From NCBI GenBank assembly GCA_964440345.1, contig CAYTSA010000093.1, positions 1 to 14,561 of the forward strand: 14,561 nucleotides of DNA, read 5' to 3'. The notes under the pieces are model-generated. The model had not been told where the DNA came from. It did no database searches and saw nothing but the letters and a program-made list of their open reading frames with translations. Both the position numbers and the translations under genes were made by a program. Positions 12,460-14,561 of this stretch are shown here, one piece after another (within the stretch, counting starts at the first letter, position 1; the number at the start of each line of letters is the position of its first letter). Source of the DNA: CAYTSA01 sp964440345 (GTDB lineage: Bacteria; Desulfobacterota; Desulfovibrionia; Desulfovibrionales; Desulfovibrionaceae).

Positions 12460-13890
12460 CTAAAGGATGTAGCGGCTCAAATCACGGTCTTCCCAGACCT
12501 CTTCCAATTGCTTGCGTACGTACGTTGAGTCAATGGTCACGGTCTGGCCGCCCATATCCGGCGCTTCAAAGGACAGGTCAGCCAGCACGCGTTCCAGTAT
12601 GGTGTACAGCCGCCGGGCGCCGATGTTCTCGGTTTCGGCGTTGGTCCGGGCGGCAAAGCTGGCGGCCTCGCGCAGGCCGTCCTCGGTAAAGTTTATGGTC
12701 AGCTTTTCTGCGCCCAGCAGTGCCCTGTACTGCACGGTCAGGGCGTTTTTTGGTTCGGTGAGGATGCGGTAGAACTCTTCCTCGCCCAGGGCGTCCAGCT
12801 CCACGCGCAGTGGAAAGCGGCCCTGCAGCTCGGGTATCAGGTCCGAAGGCTTGGCCAGGTGGAACGCGCCCGCAGCAATGAAGAGAATATGGTCGGTGTT
12901 CACCATGCCATACTTGGTGTTCACCACACAGCCTTCTACAATGGGCAGCAGGTCGCGCTGTACGCCCTCGCGGGAGACCTCGCCGGAGCTTTTGCCCGAA
13001 GACTGGGTGTTAGAGACTATCTTGTCCAGCTCGTCAATGAAGATGATGCCGGACTGCTCCACCCGTTCCTTGGCCTGCTCGGTGACCTTGTCCATGTCGA
13101 TGAGCTTTTCGGACTCCTCCTGGACGATGTGCTCGTAGGCGTCCTTTACCCGCATGCGGCGGCGTTTCTTTTTGTTGGGGAAGATGCGGCCCATCATGTC
13201 CCGGAACTGCATCTCCATCTCTTCCATGCCGGGCATGGCCATTATCTCCACCTGCGGGCCCTGGGCGTTCACCTCCACGTCCACCATGCGCTCGTCCAGC
13301 TTGCCCTCGCGCCACAGTTTGCGTAGCTTTTCCCGGGTGGAGTTTGTTTTCCCTGCGGGCTCTTCTTGTTCCTCGCTGTCAGAGCCGCCGGCCAAAGGAA
13401 TGGCCGTGTACGAGGGATACACGGACTGGTCCTTTTCCGGTTTTTGCCGATTCTGCGATTCAGCTGACGGGCCGGAAGGGGGCAGCAACTGGTCCAGCAA
13501 GCGCTCTTCTGCGGCATTTTCCGCTTTTACGCGCACCCGTTCGGCCTCTTCAGACCGCATCAGGTTCACGCCTATTTCCATGAGGTCCCTGACCATGGAC
13601 TCCACGTCCCGGCCCACATAACCGACTTCGGTGAATTTTGTGGCCTCTACCTTGAAAAACGGCGAACCGGAAAGCCTGGCCAGCCGCCGGGCTATTTCCG
13701 TCTTGCCCACCCCTGTGGGGCCCATCATGATGATGTTTTTGGGAGCAATTTCTTCCCGCAGCTCCGGCTCCAGCTGCTGCCGGCGCCAGCGGTTGCGCAT
13801 GGCTATGGCCACCATGCGCTTGGCGTTGTCTTGTCCTATAATGAATGCATCCAGTTCGGACACAATTTCTCGTGGGGTCAGTTCGCTCAT
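12460..13890 (-). CDS. hslU: HslU, ATPase subunit of the HslUV (ClpYQ) protease
   Basis: This 476-residue AAA+ unfoldase forms a hexameric ring that unfolds and feeds proteins to the HslV peptidase in the cytoplasm. Motifs in order: N-terminal LTPREIVSELDAFIIGQDNA, Walker A GPTGVGKTE (57-65), pore loop GYVGRD (90-95), the intermediate I-domain (about 105-245, with a Ser/Glu/Lys-rich stretch at 135-195), Walker B IIFIDELDK (282-290), sensor and arginine-finger region (AAGAFHLAKPSDLIPELQGR), and the C-terminal tail RDLSRYIL that docks into HslV. It is about 30 residues longer than the E. coli protein (about 443), with the excess mainly in the I-domain. The start at 13890 has GGAGG 4 bases upstream. 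hslV, often directly upstream, is not within the 670 bases before it, so the peptidase gene must be elsewhere. Confidence 0.96.
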   Translation of the reverse strand: MSELTPREIVSELDAFIIGQDNAKRMVAIAMRNRWRRQQLEPELREEIAPKNIIMMGPTGVGKTEIARRLARLSGSPFFKVEATKFTEVGYVGRDVESMVRDLMEIGVNLMRSEEAERVRVKAENAAEERLLDQLLPPSGPSAESQNRQKPEKDQSVYPSYTAIPLAGGSDSEEQEEPAGKTNSTREKLRKLWREGKLDERMVDVEVNAQGPQVEIMAMPGMEEMEMQFRDMMGRIFPNKKKRRRMRVKDAYEHIVQEESEKLIDMDKVTEQAKERVEQSGIIFIDELDKIVSNTQSSGKSSGEVSREGVQRDLLPIVEGCVVNTKYGMVNTDHILFIAAGAFHLAKPSDLIPELQGRFPLRVELDALGEEEFYRILTEPKNALTVQYRALLGAEKLTINFTEDGLREAASFAARTNAETENIGARRLYTILERVLADLSFEAPDMGGQTVTIDSTYVRKQLEEVWEDRDLSRYIL

Positions 13891-13923
13891 GCAGCCTCCA
13901 GTTCAGGTCAATGAAAGCCAAAG

Positions 13924-13952
13924 AATATAACAGGCGGCCGGCTGCTTGCCAA
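13924..13952 (-). promoter_or_regulatory. Predicted sigma70-type promoter of hslU
   Basis: On the minus strand, TTGGCA (13952-13947) and TATATT (13929-13924) are separated by 17 bases. This is close to consensus and 33 bases upstream of the hslU ATG at 13890. It does not look like a sigma32 heat-shock promoter. The stretch 13953-14109 otherwise holds no gene that I can support. Confidence 0.5.
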
Positions 13953-14109
13953 GCACGTGATAATTCCAGGATCCACCGCCTGAAAATCAAAAAAATCGCG
14001 TTACGTTTGTAAAAACAGACAAATAGATTGTGCATACAGACATCACTAAAGAGTCGCAGCCGCCATATCCCAAGGCTCCTTCCTTTTACGTACCAAAAAA
14101 CATCGACGT

Positions 14110-14326
14110 CATGCTCAATGGAACATCACGGCGGGCGGCCGCAAGGGCCGCCCCTACGCTATGACGTATTGATATAACGTATCGTGAGTGTACTGACCTG
14201 AGCCAACTCCTCCCTGACCTGTAGCCGGCTTGCTTGGCCAGCGCTGTTAGGCGATGGATTGAGGTGTAGGGGCGCCCCTTGCGGCCGCCCGCCCTACTGC
14301 TCTTTCTTGAAGCTCCGTTGAGCATG
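14110..14326. mobile_element. MITE-like element with long nested inverted repeats (217 bp)
   Basis: The outermost ends are CATGCT...AGCATG. Outer arms of 19 bases (CATGCTCAATGGAACATCA at 14110-14128 against the complement of 14308-14326) match at 16 positions. Inner arms at 14129-14157 and 14266-14294 (CGGCGGGCGGCCGCAAGGGC then CGCCCCTAC) match at 27 of 29 positions. The right side has 13 extra bases between inner and outer arms. A minus-strand frame across it has the GRKGRPY / GAALAAARRD wording typical of translated inverted repeats, not of a protein. It encodes no transposase, so it would need one in trans. I could not identify a target-site duplication. The related partial copy is at 9081-9220. 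Confidence 0.65.
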
Positions 14327-14383
14327 GCGCCGAAACCCCTGGCCCAGCAATACTTCGCTGATACGCCGCGTTGGAAATGCGGA

Positions 14384-14561
14384 TTAAGTGCGGGAATTAA
14401 CGATGCGGCCGGAGGAAAAGGCCCAGCTGTTGACTGCAGGCTCTACAAGCATGCGTTGTGTGGCTTGATGCACAGGCATGGGCAGAGTGGCCGGGTCCAC
14501 AGGCATGTGGCCTCCCGGCTCTGGCGTAAAGTGGCCTCCCGGCTCTGGCGTAAAGTGGCCT
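14384..14561 (-). CDS. C-terminal end of an unidentified protein with octapeptide repeats
   Basis: This partial gene continues beyond the right edge; 58 codons plus the TAA stop (14386-14384) are visible. Reading in, it gives GHFTPEPGGHFTPEPGGHMP, then VDPATLPMPVHQATQRMLVE, then PAVNSWAFSSGRIVNSRT. The first part is a tandem repeat of GGHFTPEP, encoded by perfect 24-bp repeats, and the unique C terminus follows. The other two frames of this strand read less like protein, and a non-repetitive, protein-like tail after the repeats supports a real gene. No family is recognised. A His/Pro/Glu-rich repeat could be a flexible linker or a metal-binding segment; this is speculation. Confidence 0.5.
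   Translation of the reverse strand, partial: GHFTPEPGGHFTPEPGGHMPVDPATLPMPVHQATQRMLVEPAVNSWAFSSGRIVNSRT
14507..14561 (+). repeat. 24-bp perfect tandem repeat at the right edge
   Basis: The unit GTGGCCTCCCGGCTCTGGCG plus TAAA occurs at 14507-14530 and 14531-14554, and a third copy starts at 14555 before the window ends. Copies are identical at the DNA level, so the array is young or kept homogeneous. The period is a multiple of three and keeps the minus-strand frame. Confidence 0.9.

Noticed and set aside
14086..14325. A 79-codon minus-strand protein upstream of hslU
   Set aside because: It spans the two inverted repeats of the MITE-like element, and its GRKGRPY and GAALAAARR segments are translations of the arms.

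Overview
The window looks like a chromosomal segment of a GC-rich, Gram-negative, anaerobic deltaproteobacterium, most likely in the Desulfovibrionales (Desulfovibrio-like). This is an inference. It rests on a selenocysteine-containing IscA/HesB-like protein, an envelope protein with an AMIN domain, argB lying directly downstream of hslU (an order I recall from Desulfovibrio), and the style of the proteins. No rRNA or other marker is present to fix the genus. A run of 100 N at 12274-12373 shows that this is a scaffolded draft assembly.

Left part (1-5873). The left edge holds fragments of a broken or partial minus-strand gene. A two-gene plus-strand operon follows: a PLP-dependent class I/II aminotransferase and an M18 metallo-aminopeptidase, 4 bases apart. 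A copy of a dispersed intergenic repeat (about 290 bp) separates it from a minus-strand gene for a membrane-anchored protein with a Pro/Ala/Lys-rich spacer and a C-terminal AMIN domain. Divergent from that is a FAD/NAD(P)-dependent oxidoreductase that ends at a strong hairpin terminator. A possible 41-codon minus-strand small gene stops at the same hairpin.

Centre (5874-9412). A minus-strand operon encodes a NitT/TauT-type ABC importer: binding protein, then ATPase, then permease, with a 4-base ATPase/permease overlap. Divergent from it is the most notable gene of the window, a 106-residue IscA/HesB-like Fe-S protein at 8627-8947. The family cysteine in its GG-C-SG motif is encoded by an in-frame UGA (codon 33). 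A hairpin with the geometry of a bacterial SECIS follows that UGA. Standard gene calling would break or truncate this gene. A 46-codon ORF with a clear Shine-Dalgarno precedes it, and a textbook intrinsic terminator follows it. The stretch 9061-9412 is repeat-rich. It holds part of an inverted-repeat element, a 32-base exact copy of the hslU Walker B region, a 13-bp tandem array and a large imperfect inverted repeat, all just upstream of an MFS transporter gene.

Right part (9413-14561). The MFS transporter is convergent with argB (N-acetylglutamate kinase). argB is preceded on the same strand by hslU (ATPase of the HslUV protease), which has a good sigma70-type promoter. The argB-hslU gap contains two more copies of the dispersed repeat, and the assembly gap falls inside one of them. 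Upstream of hslU is a 217-bp MITE-like element with long inverted repeats. At the right edge lies the C-terminal end of an unidentified minus-strand gene, with perfect 24-bp tandem repeats encoding GGHFTPEP.

The genes are mostly housekeeping or transport (amino-acid and peptide turnover, arginine biosynthesis, proteolysis, uptake). The unusual content is the recoded Fe-S carrier and the three intergenic repeat families.
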